From contig JAXHNR010000002.1 in assembly GCA_034520215.1 (NCBI GenBank), forward strand, positions 408,642 to 472,641: DNA of 64,000 nucleotides. Direction: 5' to 3'. The position numbers and the translations under genes were made by a program. The notes beneath the pieces are model-generated. The model was not told where the DNA came from and ran no database searches. It saw only the letters and a program-made list of their open reading frames with translations. Numbering within the stretch: the stretch's first letter is position 1; the number at the start of each line of letters is the position of its first letter. Positions 33,134-42,261 of the stretch are shown here, in pieces. This DNA is from Candidatus Krumholzibacteriota bacterium. GTDB taxonomy: Bacteria > Krumholzibacteriota > Krumholzibacteriia > Krumholzibacteriales > WJIX01.

Positions 33134-34579
33134 ATGGCTCTAAAGGTGTACAATAGATTTACCGGCAGAAAGGAAGAGTTTAAACCTGTTGAAAAGGGGA
33201 AGGCCGGTATTTATTTCTGCGGGTTGACCGTACAGGGAAAGCCGCATATGGGTCATATGCTTGCTTTTGTCTCCGGCGATATCATCAGGCGTTATCTTAT
33301 GTTCAAAGGGTATGACGTGACTTACGTCCAGAATTTCACCGATGTTGACGATAAGATAATAAAGAAAGCCAATGACGAGGGCATTGCTTTTAAGGACCTC
33401 GCCGAGAGAAATATAGATGAATATTTTCGTTGCGCCCGCCTTCTGGGCATATTGCCCGCTGATGTTTATCCGAAAGCCACAGAGCATATAGATGATATAA
33501 TCGAACTCGTCAGGAAATTGGAAGAAAAAGGGTATGCCTATGAATCACAGGGTGATGTCTACTTTCGCGTCAGAAAGTTCAAAGAGTACGGAAAACTCTC
33601 GGGCAGAAAGATAGACGACCTTAAGGTCGGCGCGAGGATCGCGGCTGGAGAGAACAAGGAAGACCCGCTTGATTTTACTCTCTGGAAAGCTGCCAAGGAG
33701 GATGAACCGGCATGGGATTCCCCGTGGGGCAGGGGGCGTCCGGGATGGCATATTGAATGTTCCGCCATGTCGATGAAGTACCTCGGTCAGACTTTAGATA
33801 TGCACGGCGGCGGGGAGGATCTTATCTTTCCTCATCATGAAAACGAAATAGCCCAGAGCGAATCGGCAACGGGAAGGAATTTCGTGAATTACTGGATGCA
33901 CAACGGGCTTTTGAACCTACGCGGCGAGAAAATGTCTAAATCAACACAGCATTTCTTCTCAATAGACGAGGTAAACAGGGAGTTTTCAGGGGATGTAATC
34001 CGTTTTTATCTTATTTCAACACATTTCCGCAGTAGAGCCGAATTCAGCAGAGAGCTTATGCGGGAAGCCGAAGCGGGGCTGGAGAGGATCAGGAATGCCT
34101 GTATGTATCTCGATGAATGCTTCAGCCGCGGCGGCGGTTCAGGCACCTCAGGCAAAGGGGAAAAGGCGCTGAAGCTGGCTGAGGTCACAGGCGAGGTGCG
34201 GGATAAGTTTCTGGGGGCGATGGATGATGATTTTAACAGCGCCGAGGCGGTAGGCCACATTTTTCATCTGGTACGCGAGATCAACAGGGTCAAGAACTCC
34301 TCCGGGACAGACCTCGCGGAACATCCCGCCGTGGTTAAGAAGCTGACAGACACTATGAATATGTTTAATGATATTCTCGGTCTCTTCGCAGAAGGTCTTC
34401 CCGCCGCGGGATATGATATTCCGGAAGAAGTTTTAGAGCTCGTTCGGAAGAGAGAAAAGGCGAGAGAAAGAAAAGAGTTCGAAGAAGCTGACGCGCTTAG
34501 GGACAAAATAAAAGAGATGGGTTATATCGTGGAGGACAGCGCCGAAGGCTCCAAGGTTAAACCCCGCACAAATGAATAG
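33134..34579 (+). CDS. cysS: Cysteinyl-tRNA synthetase
   Basis: Charges tRNA-Cys. Class I: PHMGHM (HIGH, residues 37-42), KMSKS in GEKMSKSTQ, and zinc ligands Cys29 (FCGLTV), Cys in WHIECSAM, and His/Glu in HHENEIAQ. The usual CGPTVYD near the active site is CGLTVQG here, an actinobacterial-like variant. The ATG 33134 follows AAAGGAG; a TTG 18 bases earlier is not needed. It is the last gene of the 15-kb co-directional run. Confidence 0.95.
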   Translation: MALKVYNRFTGRKEEFKPVEKGKAGIYFCGLTVQGKPHMGHMLAFVSGDIIRRYLMFKGYDVTYVQNFTDVDDKIIKKANDEGIAFKDLAERNIDEYFRCARLLGILPADVYPKATEHIDDIIELVRKLEEKGYAYESQGDVYFRVRKFKEYGKLSGRKIDDLKVGARIAAGENKEDPLDFTLWKAAKEDEPAWDSPWGRGRPGWHIECSAMSMKYLGQTLDMHGGGEDLIFPHHENEIAQSESATGRNFVNYWMHNGLLNLRGEKMSKSTQHFFSIDEVNREFSGDVIRFYLISTHFRSRAEFSRELMREAEAGLERIRNACMYLDECFSRGGGSGTSGKGEKALKLAEVTGEVRDKFLGAMDDDFNSAEAVGHIFHLVREINRVKNSSGTDLAEHPAVVKKLTDTMNMFNDILGLFAEGLPAAGYDIPEEVLELVRKREKARERKEFEEADALRDKIKEMGYIVEDSAEGSKVKPRTNE

Positions 34580-34594
34580 AAAACACCAGGCGGA

Positions 34595-35101
34595 TCAACG
34601 TTCCCTCGAACCGCCCAGCGGCAAAACCTTTTCCAGCGGCAATAGAGCGAACCACAGAAGGATTGGAAGGAAGAAGTTTATGGTAAGGCTGAGGAATTCG
34701 GTGCCGGACCATAACGTTTCACTTTTCTCGTAGAAGCTCAAGAAAGCCGCCGAGAGGGTCAGGATATTAGCCGCCGTGAGGATCAGAAATCCGATCGCCG
34801 CCGCAGATAATTTCTTTTTCAGTCTGATACCCGAAACAGCCGTTACGAGCGAGAAGAAGACAACGGGGTTAATGGCTATATCTTCTGTCACATTCATGGC
34901 TTTTTCGACTATTACATCGTGGCTGAAAACCGCGAGAACCGGTTTTGCTCCGTAAGCTATCAGCTTAGCGTAGTAACTTCCACCCAGGATATACAGTATA
35001 AAGAAGAGAAGGGAGGCGGCGGTAAAACGGACGGCAAATACCAATATCCATCTCCCGATACCGGCATTTTCAGTGTTTCTAAAATACTCTTTGATTTTCA
35101 C
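34595..35101 (-). CDS. Exosortase-associated membrane protein
   Basis: This 168-residue hydrophobic protein has about four membrane segments and conserved charged residues between them; no soluble domain. It lies 16 bp downstream of the exosortase gene on the same strand, an arrangement seen for proteins annotated as exosortase H-associated membrane proteins. The assignment is by context and topology, not by a diagnostic motif. A role as partner or regulator of the transpeptidase is inferred. Confidence 0.65.
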   Translation of the reverse strand: MKIKEYFRNTENAGIGRWILVFAVRFTAASLLFFILYILGGSYYAKLIAYGAKPVLAVFSHDVIVEKAMNVTEDIAINPVVFFSLVTAVSGIRLKKKLSAAAIGFLILTAANILTLSAAFLSFYEKSETLWSGTEFLSLTINFFLPILLWFALLPLEKVLPLGGSRER

Positions 35102-35117
35102 CGCGCGGCCTTTCGTT

Positions 35118-35684
35118 TCATTTTTTCTCGCCGGCGCTTTCTGGTTTTTCGAACCGGGCGAATTTATTCATCCACAGAAATACCAGTATAAGCATGAAAA
35201 CGACAAACCCGACCTGCCATAAGTATCCGTGAAAAAAACCAAACAGCGATCTCTTATGGTAAAGGATAAGAGAGATAAATATCATCCTGAGCATATTCAG
35301 AATATGGATGGCGGGAATGCCGATCAGAATGCCGATTAGTTTTCCGCTGTTTCTTGCCGGAAACGCCCCGATAATCGACAGGAATATCATCGTGGTATAA
35401 AGCCCCGTGCATTCAGCTATTACACTCATTTTTTCAATTCCGTGAGATGTCTGAAATATAAAGACGCTTCCCCTTAAATCAAAATCATACCGCATCAGTT
35501 TGAGGAAAAAGGCGATTTCTTTTGATACAATATTCTGAAGGCGCGATGTGATGGAGGGGTTCATCCGAACAAGTATGTAGGAGAGGATCCATATCGAAAA
35601 GAATGAGAAAATAAACAGGGAAAATTCCCTTCTGAAAATCCTTTTCTTTTCAGATCCCCGTTTATCGGCCAGCTTGGATTTCAA
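35118..35684 (-). CDS. Exosortase/archaeosortase-family protein
   Basis: Membrane-embedded cysteine protease/transpeptidase of the exosortase superfamily. Residues ~20-170 hold several membrane helices. The catalytic triad is visible: Cys92 in AECTGLYT, Arg133 in NMLRMIF and His152 in FFHGYLW, in the family order. Exosortases process C-terminal sorting tags (PEP-CTERM-like or IPTLxxWG) on exported proteins. No such substrate is seen in the window; the one clear surface protein carries a FlgD-like type-9-style tail instead. It forms a two-gene operon with the small membrane protein downstream. Confidence 0.88.
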   Translation of the reverse strand: MKSKLADKRGSEKKRIFRREFSLFIFSFFSIWILSYILVRMNPSITSRLQNIVSKEIAFFLKLMRYDFDLRGSVFIFQTSHGIEKMSVIAECTGLYTTMIFLSIIGAFPARNSGKLIGILIGIPAIHILNMLRMIFISLILYHKRSLFGFFHGYLWQVGFVVFMLILVFLWMNKFARFEKPESAGEKK

Positions 35685-35789
35685 TATTATATTCCTTCTT
35701 TTTTAAGTGTATGAAACAAAAGTAATGCCCGAAGCAACCGGCAGTCAAGTTCTATATGGCAATCTTGTAAGCTGCCATATTTACATCTC

Positions 35790-35818
35790 TTGACAAATCG
35801 GGCTTCTTGGTTGAATAT
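35790..35818 (+). promoter_or_regulatory. Candidate promoter for the second patatin gene
   Basis: A perfect TTGACA (35790-35795) and a weak -10 (GAATAT, 17-bp spacer) lie about 40 bp before the start codon. The -35 box is convincing, the -10 is not. Confidence 0.35.
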
Positions 35819-35856
35819 AGGGACTGTTAATTTTATAAAAATTCAGCGGGTGTTTG

Positions 35857-36756
35857 ATGATATTTGGAAAAAAGAAGATAGGTCTAGCGCTGGCGGGCGG
35901 CGGAGCAAAAGGACTCGCTCATATCGGCTTACTTGAAGTTCTTGAGAAAAACAAGATACCTGTCGATGTTATCTCCGGTACAAGCATAGGGGCGATTATT
36001 GGAGCGAATTACGCCCTCGAGCCGGATATCGGCAAGTTGAAGCAAACGGCCTTTTCACTCGTTAAATCTGAAATGTACAAGGATTTGAAACTTGACAGAT
36101 TGAGACCGAGCAGGGAGAACAACTGGTTTGACAGGATCAGAAACAAGGCCAGATCGAGGGTTACCTTTGCTGAAGCGCTCTTAAAGCCTTCACTTATTTC
36201 AGAGGAGCCTGTAAAGAGATTTTTCGATGAATTCTATAATGAAAAAAAATTTGAAGACACAGAGATTCCCTTCGCCGCCGTAGCGCTCGATCTGGTATCC
36301 GGGGAAGATGTGATATTCAGGGAGGGGTTGATAAAGGACGCTCTCAGGGCAAGCACGGCGATTCCGGGAATATTCCCGGCTGTAGAGATGGGGAGCAAGT
36401 TGCTTGTGGACGGCGGAGTGACGGCTAATGATCCGGTACTCGCGGCGAGGGAACTGGGCGCCGATGTAGTTATCGGAATTATTTTCGGGTATGACCCCCG
36501 CCCGGTGGGAAGGCTTAGAAACTCTATGGATGTTATCCTGAGGGGTGACCAGCTGGCAAAGTTGAAACTGTTCAGGATGCTCATTAGCAAAGCCGATTAT
36601 GTAGTTGAAATTGACACGGGAGATATGCACTGGACAGATTTCGGAAGGCTCGAAGAGTGCATCGAGAAGGGAAGTGAGGCTGCGAAAAGAAATATTGACG
36701 GATTGCGAAAGGCAACGGGCGGAAATTTCTTCAGGAGTTATTTCAAGCTGAGATAA
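35857..36756 (+). CDS. RssA-like patatin family phospholipase
   Basis: This 299-residue protein has the patatin motifs GGGAKG (oxyanion), GTSIG (Ser nucleophile) and VDGGVTAND (dyad Asp). It lacks a signal peptide and any barrel domain, unlike the patatin at 1.75-4.0 kb, so it is probably cytoplasmic or membrane-associated. RssA/YchK relatives are lysophospholipase-like. ATG 35857 is preferred to the preceding in-frame TTG. A lone gene with no clear partners. Confidence 0.9.
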   Translation: MIFGKKKIGLALAGGGAKGLAHIGLLEVLEKNKIPVDVISGTSIGAIIGANYALEPDIGKLKQTAFSLVKSEMYKDLKLDRLRPSRENNWFDRIRNKARSRVTFAEALLKPSLISEEPVKRFFDEFYNEKKFEDTEIPFAAVALDLVSGEDVIFREGLIKDALRASTAIPGIFPAVEMGSKLLVDGGVTANDPVLAARELGADVVIGIIFGYDPRPVGRLRNSMDVILRGDQLAKLKLFRMLISKADYVVEIDTGDMHWTDFGRLEECIEKGSEAAKRNIDGLRKATGGNFFRSYFKLR

Positions 36757-37099
36757 ATCGCCGAAACCAATATTCCCCTAAGCTCGTTTAGTTCTACCTT
36801 GGTTTTGACAAAACAGGTCGAATAGAAGATGTTTTGAACCGGTATTCCTCTCGATTTGAATTGAAACATAAGAACGATGATTATATAATAACTGTTATCA
36901 TACATTTTCGATCGCAAGTTCCAATAAATGCCGGGATATTTATCCCCCGGGTTGAGGTGTCCCGGCGAGTTGAACGGTAAGATTTTTTGAGTGTGACAGT
37001 TTATCAGTCTAAGGTGAGTGAAGAAGGCTGAGCTTTCAGGAAGGAAAAGGGCTTAAGACCTGAAAATGTTTAAGTGTTGAGAATTGCCGGAGAATAGAA
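36757..37099 (+). other. Long leader region of the hybrid histidine kinase gene
   Basis: The 343-bp gap carries a strong promoter (36861-36889) which would give a leader of about 200 nt. Around 36931-36966 CCGGG and TCCCCCGGG can pair, giving some hairpin potential. No riboswitch family was recognised and no small gene with a ribosome-binding site is seen. Confidence 0.4.
36861..36889 (+). promoter_or_regulatory. Sigma-70-type promoter for the histidine kinase
   Basis: TTGAAA (36861-36866), exactly 17 bp, then TATAAT (36884-36889): close to the full consensus. Confidence 0.65.
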
Positions 37100-39739
37100 A
37101 TGAAAATCAAGGAAATATTGAAAGAGGATATAAAGGGTTTTCTAGAGCAAGCCTCCGTCAGAATTGCCGTTCTCGACACAGAGTTCAATATAGTCTGGGC
37201 AAACAGGTATTACACCGGCAGCGCGGGGTTGTCCCCCGGAGAGATAGAAGGGAATAAATGTTACGCTGTCTGGGGACTGGATAAACCCTGCGGCGGCTGT
37301 CCGGTTATAGAAGCGATAGAGACGGGCGAACCGCAAGAAGCTGAATTAACATCAGAGAGCCAAATGGGATATTTATCAAAGGCTTCACCTCTTAGAGACG
37401 AGAACGGAGACATAATAGGCGCGATCGATATTTTATTTGACATTACCGGGAGCAAGAAAAGGGAATGTCTACACCGTGAAACAAATGAAAAATTCAGCAA
37501 AATGTATGAAAATATTCCCCTGCCTTATCATTCCCTCGATAAAAACGGCTGTTTCATAGATGTAAATCCCGCCTGGGTGGAGATGCTCGGTTATGAAAAT
37601 GATGAAGTTACAGGTAAAAATTTCGCGGAGTTTCTGCACCCGGACAGCAAACGGCAATTTGATAAACATTTTCCGGAATTAAAAAAACGCGGATATATTC
37701 ACGACGCGCAGTTTAGAATAAGGCATAAAGACGGGCATTATTTATTTATGTCGTTTGAAGGTCGAATTGGCTATGACCCCGGCGGCCGCTTCAAACAGAC
37801 ATACTGTGTGATGAAAGATATCACCCGGCATAAAAAATTGGAAAGCACCTTGAGGGATAAGGAAAAGAGATGGCGCAACTATGTTAAAAAAGCCCCCTAC
37901 GGCATTTTCGTCGCCGACATGGAGGGAAATTATGTAGAAGTCAACCCGGCTGCCTCCGGGATTACGGGATATACAGAGGAGGAGCTGCTGAATATGAGTA
38001 TCCATGACCTCTTGCCCGCTAACAGCATGGAAATGGGTGTTTCTCACTTTCAACGCCTCTGTGAAGAAGAATATTCCGATGAGGAACTTCCCTTTAAAGA
38101 TAAAAACGGAAATGTAAAATATTGGCGGATATCAGCGGTCAAAATGAACCGGGACCGGTTCCTGGGATTTGTGCAGGAAACTACAGGGCAGAGAAAAGCC
38201 GAGCTAAGATTACGGGAAAGTGAAGAAACATACCGCGATCTTTTTCATAACGTGCAGGTAGGATTATTCAGGACAAAGATTGAAGACGGAATGATTCTCG
38301 AAAGTAATCAGCAGATGGCAAGAATGTTCGGTTACAGCAGCAGAGAGGAATTGATTGGCAGCTATATAACTTCTGAAAACTATGTTGATCCCGGAACAAG
38401 GGAAAGAATGGTCGAGGAAATCAGAAGGAACGGGAAAATTAATAATTTCGAGGCGAGGTTCTACCGGAAGGACGGTTCAATTTTTTATGCCAGATACTCC
38501 GCGAAGATATATCCCGATAAAGGCTGGATAGAGGGGGTTTGTGAGGATATCACCGAGAGAAAGAAGATGGAAGAGAAACGGAATGAACTCCAGTCGCAGT
38601 TGATACAGGCTACAAAGATGGAATCTGTAGGACGGCTCGCGGGCGGGGTGGCGCATGATCACAATAATATGCTGAGTGTCATTCTAGGATACACGGAGTT
38701 GATTCTTGGAAAGCTGAAGCCGGATAATCCCCTCTATAGAGATCTATTAGAAATTCAAAAAGCTGCTGAACGGTCAAGAGATATTACCAGGCAGCTTTTG
38801 GCTTTTGCCCGTAAGCAGACTATTGATCCAGAGGTTATGGGGCTGAACGATACGATTGAAGATATGCTTAAGATGCTGAAACAACTCATAGGTGAGAACG
38901 TGGATCTGGCCTGGATGCCGGAAGAAGAAATCTGGAATGTCAAGGTGGATAAATCCCAGATCGACCAGGTTCTGGTCAACCTCTGCGTAAACGCCAGGGA
39001 CGCCATCGGGGGGAACGGTAAAATAATCATAGAGACTGAAAACGTGTTCTTGGATGAAGACTATTGCGGTAAACACGCCGGATTCACCGCGGGCGAATTT
39101 GTTATGCTGGCAGTAAGTGACGACGGCGTCGGTATTGATAAAAATGAGCTCGACAATATCTTCGAACCGTATTATACAACGAAAGATTCAGAAGGAAGCG
39201 CCGGCCTCGGGCTTGCGATGATCTACGGCGTCATGAAGCAGAACAGAGGTTTTATTAATGTTTACAGCGAGCTGGGGAGAGGAACGACTGTTAAGTGTTA
39301 CTTTCCCCGGCATAAAGGTGAAGGGAGCAAAGCGAACGAGGAAAGCACAGATGGGGGCGGGATTGGCGGCGGCGAAACAATTCTCGTGGTTGAAGATGAA
39401 AACAGTGTTCTGGAATTAATAAGACTGATACTGGAGAAATTAGGCTACAGTGTTCTGACCGCCAGTACTGCCGGGGAGGCTTTCGAGCTCGCGGCGGAGA
39501 ATGAGAATAAAATAAAATTGCTTATATCCGATGTGATTATGCCGGAAATGAACGGAAGCGAACTGGCAGATAAACTCAAGTCCCATTACCCTGATATTAA
39601 GATATTGTTTATGTCCGGTTACACCAAGAATGTTATTGCTGAAAAGGGCGTATTGGATGAGGGAGTTAATTTTATTCAGAAGCCGTTTTCAAAAATAGAG
39701 TTGGGAAAAAAGATAAACCAGTTGCTGAGCGAAGAGTAG
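37100..39739 (+). CDS. Multi-PAS hybrid sensor histidine kinase with receiver domain
   Basis: This 879-residue soluble protein contains four PAS/PAC units (residues ~10-115, ~130-245, ~255-365, ~375-487), a HisKA domain with His519 in GGVAHDHNNML, an ATPase domain (NLCVNARDAIG; DDGVGID; SAGLGLAMIYG), and a C-terminal receiver (residues ~758-879) with phospho-acceptor Asp811 in LLISDVIMPEMNG. The first PAS has Cys54, Cys64 and Cys67 (PCGGCP), a motif found in many sensor PAS domains that may bind a metal or cofactor. No membrane segments are seen, so the signal is probably cytoplasmic. No output regulator is adjacent. The H-box reads HDHNN where HDFNN is usual. Confidence 0.92.
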   Translation: MKIKEILKEDIKGFLEQASVRIAVLDTEFNIVWANRYYTGSAGLSPGEIEGNKCYAVWGLDKPCGGCPVIEAIETGEPQEAELTSESQMGYLSKASPLRDENGDIIGAIDILFDITGSKKRECLHRETNEKFSKMYENIPLPYHSLDKNGCFIDVNPAWVEMLGYENDEVTGKNFAEFLHPDSKRQFDKHFPELKKRGYIHDAQFRIRHKDGHYLFMSFEGRIGYDPGGRFKQTYCVMKDITRHKKLESTLRDKEKRWRNYVKKAPYGIFVADMEGNYVEVNPAASGITGYTEEELLNMSIHDLLPANSMEMGVSHFQRLCEEEYSDEELPFKDKNGNVKYWRISAVKMNRDRFLGFVQETTGQRKAELRLRESEETYRDLFHNVQVGLFRTKIEDGMILESNQQMARMFGYSSREELIGSYITSENYVDPGTRERMVEEIRRNGKINNFEARFYRKDGSIFYARYSAKIYPDKGWIEGVCEDITERKKMEEKRNELQSQLIQATKMESVGRLAGGVAHDHNNMLSVILGYTELILGKLKPDNPLYRDLLEIQKAAERSRDITRQLLAFARKQTIDPEVMGLNDTIEDMLKMLKQLIGENVDLAWMPEEEIWNVKVDKSQIDQVLVNLCVNARDAIGGNGKIIIETENVFLDEDYCGKHAGFTAGEFVMLAVSDDGVGIDKNELDNIFEPYYTTKDSEGSAGLGLAMIYGVMKQNRGFINVYSELGRGTTVKCYFPRHKGEGSKANEESTDGGGIGGGETILVVEDENSVLELIRLILEKLGYSVLTASTAGEAFELAAENENKIKLLISDVIMPEMNGSELADKLKSHYPDIKILFMSGYTKNVIAEKGVLDEGVNFIQKPFSKIELGKKINQLLSEE

Positions 39740-39838
39740 AAAACAGTTCACGGAGAATAACCCTTCCTTTTCCGGTCAGTACTTTCCTGAAAGGAATCTT
39801 CTTCACGGCATTTGAATTTAACAGAGGACTTCAAAATA

Positions 39839-41011
39839 ATGTTTTTCGCGGATAAACCATACATCTCGGAATTTTTCAAGAAGACTGTCCGGGACAACTC
39901 GATTCCCGTTGTAAGTACGGATATAGCAAAGAAGCTCGGTCTTTACAGCGGGACTAACCTTGTGAGTGAAGAGGAAGCAATTGAAATTTTTCGGAATTCT
40001 GATAATCCCTCCGTTTATACTACATCTGAGAACTCAATAGGATGGATATCAAAGAATCTGGCATTCAGCGGGCTGCCCGGCAAAATTGATTTATTCAAGG
40101 ACAAGATCAAATTCAGACAGCTTACTGAATCTGTCTTTCGGGATCTGTTCTTCATGGAGGTTCGAGCTGGAGATTTAGAAGAGATAAGGTTTGAGGATAT
40201 TCCTCTCCCCTTTGTTATCAAACCGGCAGTTGGATTTTTCAGCATGGGGGTTTATAAGGTTTCCACACGCGAAGAGTGGGTAAAGACAATTGGTTTGATA
40301 ACAGAGGAGATAAAACAGTTGAAAGGGTTGTACCCGGAAAAGGTGTTAGATACGGGGTCATTCATTATCGAAGAATACGTTGAAGGTGAAGAATTTGCCG
40401 TTGACGCCTATTATGATTCTTCGGGCGAACCAGTGATCTTAGGTATCCTGAAACATATATTTTCTTCAGACGAAGATGTCAGTGACAGGGTTTATATTAC
40501 ATCCAAGGAGATTATCGAAAATAATATTGAAGAGTTCACCGATTTCGCGGGGAAAATAGGCCGGTTGACCGGGGTAAAAAACTTCCCGGTCCATATCGAG
40601 CTCCGCAGGGAGAACAGCGGCACTCTCCTGCCCGTTGAAGTAAACCCGATGCGTTTCGGCGCCTGGTGTACAACGGCGGACATTTCATATCTGGCATACG
40701 GGTTTAATCCCTATCTGTATTATTACTCACGGAAGAGGCCTCAGTGGCCGAGGATTCTGGAAGGAAAAGAAGGAAAGCTTTACGCTCTCATTGTGCTGGA
40801 CAATTCAACCGGCATAGAGGGAGATAAGGTCACTTCTTTTGACTACGACAAACTGCTTTCAAGGTTTGAAAATCCGTTAGAGCTCAGGAAAATCGATTAC
40901 AAGGAGTATCCGGTATTCGGTTTTCTGCTCACAGAAACAAGCGGGGACAATTTTGTCGAGCTTCAAAGAATACTGGATTCGGATCTGAAAGAATTTATAT
41001 CAACGCGGTAA
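39839..41011 (+). CDS. ATP-grasp domain protein of unknown substrate
   Basis: The start at ATG 39839 has AGAGGA ten bases upstream; a TTG at 39812 is in the same frame. The ~390-residue protein shows ATP-grasp features: PFVIKPAVGFFSMGV (ATP lysine and loop), IIEEYVEGEEFAVDAYY, and the metal-binding LLPVEVNPMRFG. The N-terminal ~100 residues have a preATP-grasp-like character and the C-terminal ~110 are unassigned. Such proteins ligate carboxylates to amines or thiols; partners that would reveal the substrate are absent. The kinase gene 73 bp upstream on the same strand may be its transcription partner. Confidence 0.8.
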   Translation: MFFADKPYISEFFKKTVRDNSIPVVSTDIAKKLGLYSGTNLVSEEEAIEIFRNSDNPSVYTTSENSIGWISKNLAFSGLPGKIDLFKDKIKFRQLTESVFRDLFFMEVRAGDLEEIRFEDIPLPFVIKPAVGFFSMGVYKVSTREEWVKTIGLITEEIKQLKGLYPEKVLDTGSFIIEEYVEGEEFAVDAYYDSSGEPVILGILKHIFSSDEDVSDRVYITSKEIIENNIEEFTDFAGKIGRLTGVKNFPVHIELRRENSGTLLPVEVNPMRFGAWCTTADISYLAYGFNPYLYYYSRKRPQWPRILEGKEGKLYALIVLDNSTGIEGDKVTSFDYDKLLSRFENPLELRKIDYKEYPVFGFLLTETSGDNFVELQRILDSDLKEFISTR

Positions 41012-41144
41012 AAAATATATATTTACCGGGCTGGCTGATTATCAAATATAAATATTCGTACATATTTAAAGGGTTTGAACATTCCTCGGAATTTAGGACA
41101 TTATTTTAGTAACGGCAAAACTATTTAGTTGCTCATGTTGGCAA

Positions 41145-41279
41145 ATGGAATGGATATTTAGCTTCTATCGGGCTATTGGCATTTCAAAGTCCCCGGCGGA
41201 AGAACTGCCGTTTGTGCAGCTGTGGTCAAAAGAACTGTTTCTGGATCGCCTGAATAATTATGCTTCCCGGATTGGCTGA
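41145..41279 (+). CDS. Possible 44-residue protein
   Basis: A short ATG-to-TGA frame encoding an amphipathic peptide rich in Leu, Ser and aromatic residues (MEWIFSFYRAIGISK at the start). No Shine-Dalgarno site and no recognised family; the frame is open ~50 bp further upstream, so it could be a fragment of an old gene. Listed only because this 700-bp stretch is otherwise unexplained. Confidence 0.2.
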   Translation: MEWIFSFYRAIGISKSPAEELPFVQLWSKELFLDRLNNYASRIG

Positions 41280-41496
41280 ACAACTGAGATGAATTCTCTG
41301 GTAACAAAAAACTGTTTTTTATTGATGTTGCAATAGCCTGCCTTTAGTATGCGAATAAGTGGTATCTAAAATATAGAGTAACGTAAATGCCAAAGCGCTC
41401 CCCGGTCGGGGGGGAGGCAAATAATTTCCTGATGATTTACAACAGGCAAATTATCAAAAAACCACTTTACATTTATTGAGCGTAACCATATATTGC

Positions 41497-41524
41497 AAAA
41501 CCCGGTTGGATTGACCGGGTTTTT
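41497..41524 (+). terminator. Terminator-like hairpin
   Basis: A 10-bp stem (AAAACCCGGT / ACCGGGTTTT) with a 7-nt loop. A-tract on one side and T-tract on the other make it potentially bidirectional. It isolates the tRNA operon promoter from upstream transcription. Confidence 0.75.
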
Positions 41525-41653
41525 AGTTGTGACAAGTAGCAGACTTGTTGATATTTTCTGATTTATCTGTTGAGATGAAATGATATCTGAATTATTTGTT
41601 TTACGGATGGTGGATTTTATTGTTTTTTATTCAAGGAATCGACAGGTTTTTAC

Positions 41654-41682
41654 TTGACATAAAACCTCTGAGAAAATATTAT
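41654..41682 (+). promoter_or_regulatory. Strong promoter of the tRNA-tuf operon
   Basis: Consensus TTGACA (41654-41659), 17 bp, TATTAT (41677-41682), about 33 bp before the first tRNA. Confidence 0.8.
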
Positions 41683-41721
41683 TGATTAATTAAGCCTTTT
41701 TAAGGGTGGAGTACGCCCTTT

Positions 41722-41796
41722 GCTGGCGTAGCTCAAAGGTAGAGCAACTGATTTGTAATCAGTAGGTTGGGGGTTCAATTCCCTTCGCCAGCTCCA
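41722..41796 (+). tRNA. tRNA-Thr (TGT anticodon)
   Basis: Acceptor GCTGGCG pairs with CGCCAGC; anticodon stem CTGA/TCAG with loop TTTGTAA gives anticodon TGT; T loop GGTTCAATTCC region is normal. CCA is encoded. First of four tRNAs in the array ahead of tuf. Confidence 0.96.
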
Positions 41797-41912
41797 GCTA
41801 ATTGCAAGACCGGATAAAACAGCTTAGAAATAAATTTGCTGTAGCACACTGGAAGAATAGCTGAAAGTTAAATATTTCAGCCGTTCTGCCGGTCTTTTTG
41901 TTGAGGTAAGTG

Positions 41913-41997
41913 GGGGAGGTTCCCGAGTGGTCAAAGGGAACAGACTGTAAATCTGTCGGCGAAGCCTTCGGAGGTTCGAATCCTCCCCTCCCCACCA
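41913..41997 (+). tRNA. tRNA-Tyr (GTA anticodon)
   Basis: Class II tRNA with a long variable arm. Acceptor GGGGAGG pairs with CCTCCCC; the anticodon loop CTGTAAA gives GTA; CCA is encoded. Confidence 0.96.
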
Positions 41998-42047
41998 GGC
42001 TAATGCTCGTTATTCCCGAAGGATTAACGATGATTCGGGATTAAAGA

Positions 42048-42123
<76 letters not shown>

Positions 42124-42149
42124 GTTTTAATTGTTGTGGGTTATACATT

Positions 42150-42222
<73 letters not shown>

Positions 42223-42261
42223 TAGAGAACATTATGTTTTTGAGCAGGAGGAAATACTCCA

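Larger units (their letters stand above)
41012..41721 (+). other. 710-bp intergenic region before the tRNA array
   Basis: Apart from a small possible frame (41145-41279), a terminator-like hairpin (41497-41524) and a strong promoter (41654-41682), listed separately, I see no gene. An inverted repeat CGGTAAA/TTTACCG (41006-41012 and 41022-41028) overlaps the ATP-grasp stop codon, without a T-run. Confidence 0.4.
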
